A DNA stretch of 64,000 bases, from contig NZ_JAKJHZ010000005.1 of assembly GCF_021648885.1 (NCBI RefSeq), forward strand, positions 434,001-498,000, written 5' to 3'. This document shows positions 8,595 through 16,105 of the stretch, in pieces. The first letter of the stretch is position 1. Each line of letters opens with the position of its first letter. Under the pieces are notes generated by a model. It ran no database searches. It had not been told where the DNA came from and was given only the letters and a program-made list of their open reading frames with translations. Position numbers and translations under genes: made by a program. The DNA is from Nocardioides potassii (GTDB lineage: Bacteria > Actinomycetota > Actinomycetes > Propionibacteriales > Nocardioidaceae).

Positions 8595-8654
8595 GGCCCT
8601 GCTCGCCCCTGCGGTCCGGGACGGGGCGTCCGTCGCGACGGACGGGGCAGGGCC
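8595..8654 (-). terminator. Branched hairpin downstream of the last Flp pilin gene
   Basis: An outer stem pairs GGCCCTGC (8595-8602) with GCAGGGCC (8647-8654). Inside are two smaller stems, CGCCCC/GGGGCG (8604-8609 with 8623-8628) and the palindrome GTCCGTCGCGACGGAC (8628-8643). The result is a three-way junction 20 bases past the pilin stop on the minus strand. It is probably a terminator or 3' stabiliser of the pilin mRNA. Confidence 0.5.
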
Positions 8655-8674
8655 GACGTTCGACGGGCTCGGTG

Positions 8675-8848
8675 TCAGAGGGCGCCGGTGATGGTCGTGA
8701 AGAGACCGTTGAGGCCCGTGCCGAGGGCGGTGACGGTGCCGATGATCGCGACGGCGATGAGTGCGACCATCAGGCCGTACTCGACAGCGGTGGCGCCCCG
8801 CTCCTCGTCGCGGCCGATGAGCATGAGGGTGATGAACTTGTCGAGCAT
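8675..8848 (-). CDS. Flp/Fap-type pilin, copy 1
   Basis: This 57-residue protein has the features of a Flp major pilin: a short N-terminal leader, then RGATAVEYGLMVALIAVAII, in which the conserved Glu-Tyr pair of Flp pilins follows the predicted cut. A 20-residue hydrophobic helix and a short C-terminal tail follow. The prepilin peptidase would remove the leader and the TadA/B/C machine would assemble the subunits. It differs from copy 3 (9188-9361) at only three residues (Asp3/Glu, Arg17/Gln, Ala56/Ser), pointing to a recent duplication. GGAGAG precedes the ATG. Confidence 0.93.
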   Translation of the reverse strand: MLDKFITLMLIGRDEERGATAVEYGLMVALIAVAIIGTVTALGTGLNGLFTTITGAL

Positions 8849-8926
8849 GGTTCTCTCCTTGTCTGGACGGATGTTGCGTGTGCGAGCCGTCTCGGTCGGC
8901 TCGACGTCGTGGGTGGTGGTGCGGGC

Positions 8927-9094
8927 CTACAGGTTGGGCGGGATGCTGGCGAAGAGCCCGTTGACACCGATGCCGAACACGGTGACCCCTGCGATGATCG
9001 CCACGGCGATGCCCGCCACCATGAGGCCGTACTCAACGGACGTGGCGCCGCGCTCGTCGCGCAGACGGCGCAGCAGGTGCCTCACGTGTCGCAT
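8927..9094 (-). CDS. Flp-type pilin, divergent copy 2
   Basis: This 55-residue Flp-family pilin starts with a more basic leader (MRHVRHLLRRLRDERGATSV) than its neighbours, then has the conserved Glu-Tyr-Gly-Leu-Met and a hydrophobic helix. The tail IPPNL is unlike the other two copies. GAGGAGCTCCC lies just before the ATG. It may be a minor pilin or initiator subunit. It lies between the two near-identical copies, separated from each by about 80-95 bases. Confidence 0.9.
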   Translation of the reverse strand: MRHVRHLLRRLRDERGATSVEYGLMVAGIAVAIIAGVTVFGIGVNGLFASIPPNL

Positions 9095-9130
9095 GGGAGC
9101 TCCTCTTGTGGTGCTGGTGGGAGAAAGGGA

Positions 9131-9172
9131 AGGGGCCGGCGTCGAGAGCTGCCTCTCGAGGCGCCGGCCCCT
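9131..9172 (-). terminator. Hairpin between pilin copies 3 and 2
   Basis: AGGGGCCGGCG...TCGAGAG pairs with CTCTCGA...CGCCGGCCCCT around a CTGC loop, with one 2-base bulge. It begins 16 bases past the stop of pilin copy 3 on the minus strand. It is a likely attenuator or terminator that would give copy 3 a higher transcript level than the two downstream pilins. Confidence 0.65.
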
Positions 9173-9187
9173 GGTGAAGTCCCTGGA

Positions 9188-9361
9188 TCAGAGCGAGCCG
9201 GTGATGGTCGTGAAGAGACCGTTGAGGCCCGTGCCGAGCGCGGTGACGGTGCCGATGATGGCGACGGCGATGAGTGCGACCATCAGGCCGTACTCGACAG
9301 CGGTGGCGCCCTGCTCCTCGTCGCGGCCGATCAGCATGAGGGTGATGAACTTCTCGAGCAT
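9188..9361 (-). CDS. Flp-type major pilin, copy 3 (promoter-proximal)
   Basis: The 57-residue pilin begins MLEKFITLMLIGRDEEQGAT and continues with the conserved VEYGLMVALIAVAII helix. It is the first of three pilin genes on this strand, directly behind the operator candidate at 9480. An early hairpin follows it, so it is probably the most highly expressed and the main fibre subunit. The ribosome site is AAAGGGGAAAC just before the ATG. An in-frame extension upstream to 9577 exists but would not give a pilin leader and is rejected. Confidence 0.93.
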   Translation of the reverse strand: MLEKFITLMLIGRDEEQGATAVEYGLMVALIAVAIIGTVTALGTGLNGLFTTITGSL

Positions 9362-9479
9362 GGTGTTTCCCCTTTGGAATGTGGTTGATGAGTCTCGCTT
9401 CCGAGCCCACGAGGACCCGTCGAGGAGAACTCTGCCAAGATCAGGAGGTCGTCGAATCGGGTGATCGGCCCCGGATCGA

Positions 9480-9495
9480 TAGTCCCTTGTGACTA
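9480..9495. promoter_or_regulatory. Tad-regulon operator candidate, site B
   Basis: TAGTCCCTTGTGACTA has outer arms TAGTC/GACTA that are inverted repeats, and matches site A at 13 of 16 positions. It lies 119 bases upstream of the first pilin gene (minus strand) in the 284-base gap 9362-9645. On the coding strand it reads TAGTCACAAGGGACTA. The only other structure I see in this gap is the terminator at 9576. Confidence 0.6.
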
Positions 9496-9575
9496 TCTCT
9501 TTCCCACCCGCGCGGGGCTCGCTCGCGCCGCTCGGCCCATGCGCGCGGCACCGCGAGGACGACCCGGGTACGCCC

Positions 9576-9609
9576 ATGCCCAGCCGGGTCGGTCGGCCCG
9601 GCTGGGCAT
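9576..9609 (-). terminator. Terminator of the Tad/two-component operon
   Basis: ATGCCCAGCCGGG at 9576-9588 and CCCGGCTGGGCAT at 9597-9609 form a perfect 13-bp stem with an 8-base loop. The stem starts 36 bases beyond the response-regulator stop on the minus strand. It separates the regulator operon from the pilin transcript. Confidence 0.75.
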
Positions 9610-9645
9610 CGGGAGCGTCCGGCGTGGGCCGGGGTGGTCGATGGG

Positions 9646-10293
9646 TCAGAAGCGCTGGGGTGCGGCGTGGTCGAGCATGCCCAGGCGCATCGCGGTCACG
9701 AGTGCCTGGGCGCGGTTCGCGGCCCCGAGCTTCTGGTAGATGTGGGTGATGTGGGTCTTGGCGGTCGACTCGCTCATGTAGAGCGACGACGCGATCTCGC
9801 CGGTGCCCAGACCGTCCGCGAGCAGGGTGAGCACCTCAGCCTCACGGCCGGAGAGCTTGGGGGGAGCCGGAGACGTCGCGCGCCGCATCACCGCCTGGCT
9901 GAGACCGGCGCACAGGAAGGTCCGAGGTGCCACGGCCGCGTGCTTGGCCGCGCTGACGACCTCCGAGGCACGCGTGTCCTTGCCGACGAACGCCGAGGCG
10001 CCCGCCTCCATCGCGGCGAAGATGTGGTCGTCCCCGGCATGCATGGTCAGCACCACGACGCCGGTGCTGTCGTCGGTGGCCCGGATGGCACGCACGACGT
10101 CGAGGCCGTGTCCGTCGGGCAGCTGGAGATCGGTGACGACGACGTCGGGCTGCAGGGTCTCCCACGCGGCGACGCCCTCCGCGAGGGTGCCGGCCTGACC
10201 GACCACGGTCATCTCGTCGTCTCGCTCGAAGGCACGGGCGAGCCCCTGCCGGATGAGCTCGTGGTCGTCAACCAGTAGCACGGTGGTGCCCAT
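9646..10293 (-). CDS. NarL/FixJ-type response regulator at the end of the Tad operon
   Basis: This 215-residue regulator has a receiver domain with acidic pocket residues DD at 9-10, the phospho-acceptor Asp55 in VVVTDLQLPDG and a Lys in VGKDTRA. The C-terminal LuxR-type helix-turn-helix includes LSGREAEVLTLLADGLGTGEIASSL and STAKTHITHIYQKLGA. It overlaps the histidine kinase gene by 26 bases, so the two are translationally coupled. The operon continues upstream into tadC, which ties this pair to pilus expression. NarL-family regulators bind 7-2-7 inverted repeats, matching the four 16-bp sites in the window. Its role as their regulator is inference. Confidence 0.93.
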   Translation of the reverse strand: MGTTVLLVDDHELIRQGLARAFERDDEMTVVGQAGTLAEGVAAWETLQPDVVVTDLQLPDGHGLDVVRAIRATDDSTGVVVLTMHAGDDHIFAAMEAGASAFVGKDTRASEVVSAAKHAAVAPRTFLCAGLSQAVMRRATSPAPPKLSGREAEVLTLLADGLGTGEIASSLYMSESTAKTHITHIYQKLGAANRAQALVTAMRLGMLDHAAPQRF

Positions 10294-11839
10294 GGGCAGT
10301 CTCTCCTTCGTGGGGTGCGGTCACGGGTGACCGCAGGCTGACGACGGTTCCGCCGTCGGGTCGGGTGGTGATGTCGAGGTCGGCGCCGACGGTCCTGGCT
10401 CGCTCGCGCATGGTCTGGAGCCCCCAGTGGTGCTCGCGGGGCTCGGCGTTGCCGATCCCGTCGTCGCTGACCTCCAGGCTGAGCCGTGCGCCGTCGGAGT
10501 CGAGCACCACCCACATGTTGGTGGCCCTCGAGTGCTTGCGGACGTTGCCGATGGCTTCCTGGGCGACGCGGAGCACCTCGGTGGCCGTACGTGAGGGGAG
10601 CGGTGGCCCGGACTCCGCCAGGGAGAGGTGCACCCGCAGCCCGGTCGCATGGCCCACCTCGCGTGCGTAGTCGGCCAGCGAGCTCGACAGGCGCCCGTCC
10701 GAGACCTCGTGGCGCAGGTCGAAGATCGAGAATCGGATCTCGGACACGAGCCGGGTGATCTCCGCCCGGAGCGCCGACGCCAGCTCGCGGGTCTGCTGCT
10801 GGTCGCTGATCGACTCGATCTCGTCGACGATGTAGCCGAGACCGACGATCTCCTGGGCCACACCGTCGTGCATCTCCCGGGCGATGCGGTTGCGCTCCTC
10901 GGAGGTGGCGAGCGAGCGCACTTCGTCGAACAGGACCGCGGTGTCGAGTCGTACGGCGAACTCGTCGGCGACGTGCTGCGCTCGTTCGTCGAGCTCCGGG
11001 GTCCATCGTGGGACCCCGACGACGACGCAGTAGCCGAGGACCTGCTGCACCCCGCGCAGCGGTACGACGGCGGCACCGGGTGTGCGCTCGGGATCGGGGA
11101 GCTCGATCTCCTGGCGCATCCGGTCGACGTCGTCGCCGCCGTTGAGCGGGCGCAGGGTGTGGTCGGGCTCGACGACGAAGATGGTCGACCGAGCGCCGCC
11201 GGTGGCGGCACGCATCGCGGCGTCGAGCTCCATCGCGAGCGAGGCGCTGTTGAGACCGAGGCTGCCCGAGCTGGCCAGGTGGTGGATGCGCGCCATGAGG
11301 TGGTGGGCAGCGGCGTACGGCGCCTGCCGCGCGGCCAGGTCACGGGTCGAGCGTGACTGCCAGCCGGCGAGCAGCCCGACCCCGAGCCCGATCACCAGCC
11401 AGGGCAGGGCGCCCCCCAGCTGGACGAGGGCGTCGTCCTGCGGACTGGCCGCGACGGCCGCCGTCAGTCCGGAGACGAGCGTGACGTTGAGAGCCGTCAC
11501 GAGGCCGTGGCGCACGCCGGCAGCGATCGGCGCGACCGCGAGGTAGGCGCCCAGCTCAGGGGTGGTGCTGGTGGAGATGAGCAACATGGTGACGGCAACT
11601 GCCTCGCCGACCGCGTGCCAGTGCGTCGGCCGGTTGCGCGTCATCCACTCGAACAGCGAGCTGACCGCGGCGACGAGGCAGAGGACGACCAGCATGGGTG
11701 CCGACGTCACGAGGTCACCCCGGCTGAGGACGGTGCCGGTGGCGAGCGCGAGCGCGAACACCCGTACGGCGGTCGTCGTCCGCCACGACTGGAGCGCCGG
11801 ACGTGAGACGCCGGCGTCCTGGGTGGAGGGCGGTGTCAT
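10268..11839 (-). CDS. Membrane sensor histidine kinase (HisKA_3 type) of the Tad operon
   Basis: The 523-residue kinase has several membrane helices in residues about 25-170. A GAF-like segment (about 190-300) follows; it contains IFVVEPDHTLRPL and resembles a cytoplasmic small-molecule or redox sensor. The HisKA_3 phospho-acceptor is His324 in AREMHDGVAQE. The ATPase domain has the N-box EAIGNVRKHSRAT, the G1 motif EVSDDGIGN and a later GLQTMRERA. Only 7 bases separate it from tadC upstream. With the overlapping response regulator it forms a complete two-component system at the distal end of the pilus operon. The signal is unknown. Confidence 0.93.
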   Translation of the reverse strand: MTPPSTQDAGVSRPALQSWRTTTAVRVFALALATGTVLSRGDLVTSAPMLVVLCLVAAVSSLFEWMTRNRPTHWHAVGEAVAVTMLLISTSTTPELGAYLAVAPIAAGVRHGLVTALNVTLVSGLTAAVAASPQDDALVQLGGALPWLVIGLGVGLLAGWQSRSTRDLAARQAPYAAAHHLMARIHHLASSGSLGLNSASLAMELDAAMRAATGGARSTIFVVEPDHTLRPLNGGDDVDRMRQEIELPDPERTPGAAVVPLRGVQQVLGYCVVVGVPRWTPELDERAQHVADEFAVRLDTAVLFDEVRSLATSEERNRIAREMHDGVAQEIVGLGYIVDEIESISDQQQTRELASALRAEITRLVSEIRFSIFDLRHEVSDGRLSSSLADYAREVGHATGLRVHLSLAESGPPLPSRTATEVLRVAQEAIGNVRKHSRATNMWVVLDSDGARLSLEVSDDGIGNAEPREHHWGLQTMRERARTVGADLDITTRPDGGTVVSLRSPVTAPHEGETAHGHHRATG

Positions 11840-11846
11840 GGGGTCA

Positions 11847-12788
11847 TCACATGTTGGCGAAGGTGTCCGCGATCTGGATGCCGGCGGGGCCCAGGATCAC
11901 GATGAACAGGCACGGGAGGATGAAGAGCACGAGGGGGATCATCATCCGGATCGGCACCTGCTGCGCCTTCTCCTCCGCGCGCTGGCGTCGCTTCGTGCGC
12001 ATCTCCTTGGACTGGATGCGCAGCACGCGCGCGATGGGGATGCCGAGGCTGTCGGCCTGGACCATCGCGAGGCAGAAGGACTTGAGGTCCGCGAGCGACG
12101 TGCGCTCCGCCATGGCTCGCATCGCCTCGGTGCGACCGCGACCGAGCTGCATCTCCTGGAGGAGTCGGGCGAACTCCTGGTTGAGCGGCCCGTCGCCGTT
12201 CTTCGCCACCCGGCTGACCGCAGCGTCGAAGCCCAGCCCGGCCTCGACCGAGATCGTGAGGAGGTCCATGGCGTCGGGCAGTGCGTTGCGCATCAGCAGC
12301 TCGCGCTTCTGGCCGGCGTTGTAGAGCAGGATGTTGGGCAGGACGTAGCCGAACAGGCCCGCCGCGACGGTCGCGAGCACCAGCTTGTAGAGCGGCCAGT
12401 GCTGCCCGAGGAGGTAGAGGAAGCCCAGGACGGTGAAGATGCCGCCGCCGAGGACCTTGAGGCCCAGGATGCGGTTGACGTCCCACGCGGGCGGGTTGCC
12501 TGCGATGTTGAGGCGGTACTGGATCTTGCGCGCCGTGTCGGCTCGCACGAGCTTGCGACCCAGGCCCACCATGCGCTCGCCGAGTGGCGCGATGACGCGC
12601 TCGGCGAAGGGTCGCTCGACCTCCTGCTTGAGCACGCTCGGCGCGGAGTCGAGCGCCTGGATCGCCGCGACGGAGCGGGCGACGCCACGTCGCTCGGACG
12701 TGATGACGCCGATCACCGTCAGCGCCATCACCATCGACACGCACAGGAGTCCTGCGCCCAGGAGCATCATCGTCTCGCTCATCGTCAC
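11847..12788 (-). CDS. tadC: TadC-like inner-membrane platform protein (T2SS F family)
   Basis: The 313-residue protein has an N-terminal membrane helix, a paired-helix cytoplasmic T2SSF domain (about residues 140-270) with the family signature LPDAMDLLTISVEAGLGFDAA, and C-terminal helices (MMIPLVLFILPCLFIVILGP). TadC pairs with TadB to form the platform on which the TadA ATPase drives pilin assembly. Its start overlaps the stop of the TadB fusion gene by 4 bases. Confidence 0.95.
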   Translation of the reverse strand: MTMSETMMLLGAGLLCVSMVMALTVIGVITSERRGVARSVAAIQALDSAPSVLKQEVERPFAERVIAPLGERMVGLGRKLVRADTARKIQYRLNIAGNPPAWDVNRILGLKVLGGGIFTVLGFLYLLGQHWPLYKLVLATVAAGLFGYVLPNILLYNAGQKRELLMRNALPDAMDLLTISVEAGLGFDAAVSRVAKNGDGPLNQEFARLLQEMQLGRGRTEAMRAMAERTSLADLKSFCLAMVQADSLGIPIARVLRIQSKEMRTKRRQRAEEKAQQVPIRMMIPLVLFILPCLFIVILGPAGIQIADTFANM

Positions 12789-14680
12789 ACCTCGACCTTC
12801 GCGAGCTTCATCATGGCGAACGACCCGATCGCCAGCAGGCCTCCGGCCACGCCGAGCAGGATCATTCCGGGCAGGGTGGTGAAGAGGACTCCGATGTAGT
12901 CCGGGTTGACCAGCATCATGTACCCCCCGATCAGCGGCGGAAGTCCCACCAGGATGTATCCGGAGAGCCGGCCCTCGGCGCTCAGCGCCTTGACCTGGCG
13001 CCGCAGGTACTCCCGCTCACGCAGGGTGTCGGACACGGTGTGCAGGATCTCTGCCAGGTTGCCTCCGACCTCACGCTGGATGCGGATCGCCATGACGATC
13101 CAGTCGAAGTCCTCGCTGTCCATGCGCGCGCCCACACCGTCGAGCGCGTCGGTGATGTCGACGCCGAGGCGCTGCTCGATGAGGGCTCGTTTCAGCTCGC
13201 CGGCCATGGGCTCGTTGCCCTCCCTGACGACGCTGTCGACCGCCTGGGGGAGCGACAGGCCCGCCTGCAGGCCACCGGCCATCAGTCCGAGGGTCTCGGC
13301 GAGCTGACCGTTGAACTTGCTGAGCCGGCGCGAGTGCCGGAACTTGAGGTACACCCAGGGGCCGATCAAGCCGACGATCAGCCCGAACACGGCGAAGCCC
13401 GGGCCCTTGAAGACAAATGCGAGCACCGCAGTGCCGATCGCGATGCCGGCGTGGAGCAGCAGCCACTCGGCGGCCGTCAGCGCGGATCCGGCGCCCGCGA
13501 GGCGTTGCGAGACACGCGTCTCGAGGTCGGCGGACACGACCTTGTCGGTCAGTGCGACGGCAGAGCCCCTGAGGTCGGCGCTGCTGCTCGGCTTCCCCTT
13601 GCCGTCGGCACCCTTGTCGCCGAAGTACGCCTCGAGGCGCCTGTCGGCCGATGTCTTGTTCGGACCGCCGAGGACGACGGCGAGGACGCCCGCGAGGCCG
13701 AGGGCGAGTGCGAGGGCGCCGGCGAGCATCCCGGGAGTACCGACCAACGACTTGCCCGACGTCACGATGTCCGGCCGGGACTCGCCCGCGCCGACCGACA
13801 CGAAGGCGGAGTCGGTGAAGGAGTCGCCCCCGGCGTCCACGGTGACACCGAGGTTGACCTCGCTGGCCGCGTCCTCGGGACGGTCGAACGTGACGAGGAG
13901 CTGCTGGGCGAGCGCGTCGGCCTGGGCCGAGAAGACCGCGTCGAGCGCGTCCTGCTCCGCGGGGATCACCTGGCCGCCGGTGGTGTCTGCGAGGTCGGCC
14001 ATCGTGGCCGCGTTCTTCTCGTTGGCCAGCGAGACGACGTCGACGACCACTCCCTCGTCCGTGGCGTCGGTGGTGACGACGTCGAGGGTGGTCGCGCTGT
14101 TGGTGTCGCCGCCGTCCGACAGGACGAGGAGGGAACGGGAGCCCTGGGAGCCGACCAGGTCGAGGCCCTCGGCGATGCCGTCGTAGACCGACGTGCCCTT
14201 TCGGAGCTTGATGCCCTCGAGAGCCGCCCGGACGGACTCGTGGTCGGTGGTGGGATCGATGACCGCACCGAGGTCGCCCGCGAAGGTCACCAGGCCGATG
14301 CGGACGTCCGCAGGAGCGGTCTCGAGGAACGTGTCGACGGCCTCCTTGGCCGCGTCGAACTTGCCGCCCTGGAGCATGCTGTTGCTCGCGTCGAGCACCA
14401 GCACGGTGGTGCGCTCCACGTCTCCCGCGGAGATGACCTTGGCGCTCGAGTCGACGGCCCGGCCGTCGACCTCGACCTGGACGGACGCCGGGTCCACGGT
14501 CTCCCCGCCGGGGATGCCGTCCACTGCGAGGACGAGCGAGACGACCCCGTCCTCCGACTCGAGGTGGTCGATGTTCACCTCGTCCTCGGCGTGGCTCGGC
14601 GCGGCACCGCCGAGCACGACCAGCCCGCTGGCGAGGATGGCCGCGGCGAGCCTGGCGCGAGGGGCGTGGCGACGGCTCAT
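12785..14680 (-). CDS. tadB: von Willebrand A domain fused to TadB platform protein
   Basis: The 631-residue protein joins two parts. A signal peptide (about residues 1-31, ending SHA) precedes an extracellular VWA domain at about 90-270. The metal-site motif DASNS begins at Asp97, with later VTFAGDLGA and VLSDGGDTNSATT loops. A membrane helix at about 318-340 leads to a cytoplasmic segment, further helices, and the TadB-type T2SSF domain at about 455-590 with LAETLGLMAGGLQAGLSLPQA. Ordinary TadB is about 300 residues and lacks the VWA part. VWA domains bind protein partners through Mg2+, so the fusion may link the platform to a surface partner or sense contact. It sits between tadA and tadC with 4-base overlaps on both sides. 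Confidence 0.93.
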   Translation of the reverse strand: MSRRHAPRARLAAAILASGLVVLGGAAPSHAEDEVNIDHLESEDGVVSLVLAVDGIPGGETVDPASVQVEVDGRAVDSSAKVISAGDVERTTVLVLDASNSMLQGGKFDAAKEAVDTFLETAPADVRIGLVTFAGDLGAVIDPTTDHESVRAALEGIKLRKGTSVYDGIAEGLDLVGSQGSRSLLVLSDGGDTNSATTLDVVTTDATDEGVVVDVVSLANEKNAATMADLADTTGGQVIPAEQDALDAVFSAQADALAQQLLVTFDRPEDAASEVNLGVTVDAGGDSFTDSAFVSVGAGESRPDIVTSGKSLVGTPGMLAGALALALGLAGVLAVVLGGPNKTSADRRLEAYFGDKGADGKGKPSSSADLRGSAVALTDKVVSADLETRVSQRLAGAGSALTAAEWLLLHAGIAIGTAVLAFVFKGPGFAVFGLIVGLIGPWVYLKFRHSRRLSKFNGQLAETLGLMAGGLQAGLSLPQAVDSVVREGNEPMAGELKRALIEQRLGVDITDALDGVGARMDSEDFDWIVMAIRIQREVGGNLAEILHTVSDTLREREYLRRQVKALSAEGRLSGYILVGLPPLIGGYMMLVNPDYIGVLFTTLPGMILLGVAGGLLAIGSFAMMKLAKVEV

Positions 14681-16104
14681 CGCAGACTTCCTCCGGTGGC
14701 GAAGATCGCGGGGTCGACGTGGACGCCGTGGTCTGCGAGGTGCTCGAGGAAGCGGGGGCGCAGGCCCATGGAGATCAAGCCGCCCTTGAACTTGCCGTCC
14801 TCGCCCACGCCGGCGGCGTAGTCGAACATGAAGACGTCCTGGGTGGTGATGATGTCACCCTCCATGCCGACGATCTCCGTGATGGCGGTGATCCGGCGGG
14901 TGCCGTCCTTGAGTCGGGTCTGCTGGATGATCAGGTCGACCGCGCTGGCGACCTGCTCGCGGATGGCGCGGACGGGCAGGTCCATGCCGGCCATCAGCAC
15001 CATCGTCTCGAGACGCGAGAGGGCGTCGCGCGGCGTGTTGGCGTGCAGCGTCGAGATCGAGCCGTCGTGACCGGTGTTCATCGCCTGGAGCATGTCGAGG
15101 GCGGCCGCGTCACGGATCTCACCGACCACCACGCGGTCGGGGCGCATGCGCAGGGAGTTCTTCACGAGGTCGCGGATGGTGACCGCGCCCTTGCCCTCGA
15201 TGTTGGGCGGGCGCGACTCGAGGCGGAGCACGTGGTCCTGCCCGAGCCGGAGCTCGGCTGCGTCCTCGATGGTGACGATGCGCTCGTCGTCCGGGATGAA
15301 CGACGACAGCACGTTGAGCGTCGTCGTCTTGCCGGCACCGGTACCACCGGACACCAGGATGTTGAGGCGACCGCGGACGCAGCCCTCGAGGAGGTTGGCC
15401 GCCGGGCGCGTCAGCGTCCCGAAGTTGATCAGGTCCTCGACCGTGTAGGGGTCCTCGGAGAACTTGCGGATGGTGAGCTTGGAGCCGTCGAGCGCGAGCG
15501 GCGGGATGATCGCGTTGACGCGGCTGCCGTCGGGGAGGCGGGCGTCGACCATGGGGCTGGTCTCGTCGACGCGTCGACCGATCTTGCTGACGATCTTGTC
15601 GATCGTGCGGCGGAGGTGGGCCTCGTCGGTGAACGACGTGCCGGTCTTGACCAGCTTGCCGCTCTTCTCCACGTAGATGGAGTCGAACGCGTTGACCATG
15701 ACCTCGGAGAGGTTGGGGTCGCGCAGCAGCGGCTCGATGGGCCCGTACCCGAGGATGTCGTCGGCGATCTCCTGCGAGATGCGGGTGCGGTCGGCCGAGG
15801 ACATCGGGGTGTCGGTGTCCGCGATGGCGGTCTGGAGCGCGAGCCGGACCTGCTGCTCGAGCTCCGACTGCGTCATGTGGGCGTCGTACAGCTTGGGGCC
15901 GAGCGCCTCGACCAGTCGCTGGTGCACCGTGCGCTTGAGGTCCTGGAAGGGGTCGGCCTTGGAGCTGGCCCGCTTCTTGGTCTCGATGTTCGCGACGCTG
16001 CCCTGGACGGCAGGCGTGGTCGATGCCCCGGCGGTCGCCGGGGCGCCGTTGTCGGCGTCGGTCGTGCGGCCACGTGCGGCGGCCAAGCGGTCGGTGAGGC
16101 TCAC
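14677..16104 (-). CDS. tadA: TadA/CpaF pilus assembly ATPase
   Basis: The 475-residue secretion ATPase has a Ser/Ala-rich N-terminus, an N-terminal domain (LEQQVRLALQTAIADTDTPM), then the GspE core. The Walker A motif is GGTGAGKTTTLNVL near residue 258. An Asp-box (RIVTIEDAAELRL), a His-box (GHDGSISTLHANTPRDALSR) and the catalytic VVGEIRDAAALDML region follow. It supplies the energy for Flp pilus assembly at the cytoplasmic face. One base separates it from tadZ upstream, and it overlaps the TadB fusion start by 4 bases. Confidence 0.96.
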   Translation of the reverse strand: MSLTDRLAAARGRTTDADNGAPATAGASTTPAVQGSVANIETKKRASSKADPFQDLKRTVHQRLVEALGPKLYDAHMTQSELEQQVRLALQTAIADTDTPMSSADRTRISQEIADDILGYGPIEPLLRDPNLSEVMVNAFDSIYVEKSGKLVKTGTSFTDEAHLRRTIDKIVSKIGRRVDETSPMVDARLPDGSRVNAIIPPLALDGSKLTIRKFSEDPYTVEDLINFGTLTRPAANLLEGCVRGRLNILVSGGTGAGKTTTLNVLSSFIPDDERIVTIEDAAELRLGQDHVLRLESRPPNIEGKGAVTIRDLVKNSLRMRPDRVVVGEIRDAAALDMLQAMNTGHDGSISTLHANTPRDALSRLETMVLMAGMDLPVRAIREQVASAVDLIIQQTRLKDGTRRITAITEIVGMEGDIITTQDVFMFDYAAGVGEDGKFKGGLISMGLRPRFLEHLADHGVHVDPAIFATGGSLR

Positions 16105-16105
16105 G

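Noticed and set aside
9362..9577. In-frame extension upstream of pilin copy 3
   Set aside because: The added 72 residues lack any pilin feature and would bury the type IV leader; the ATG at 9361 has its own ribosome site.
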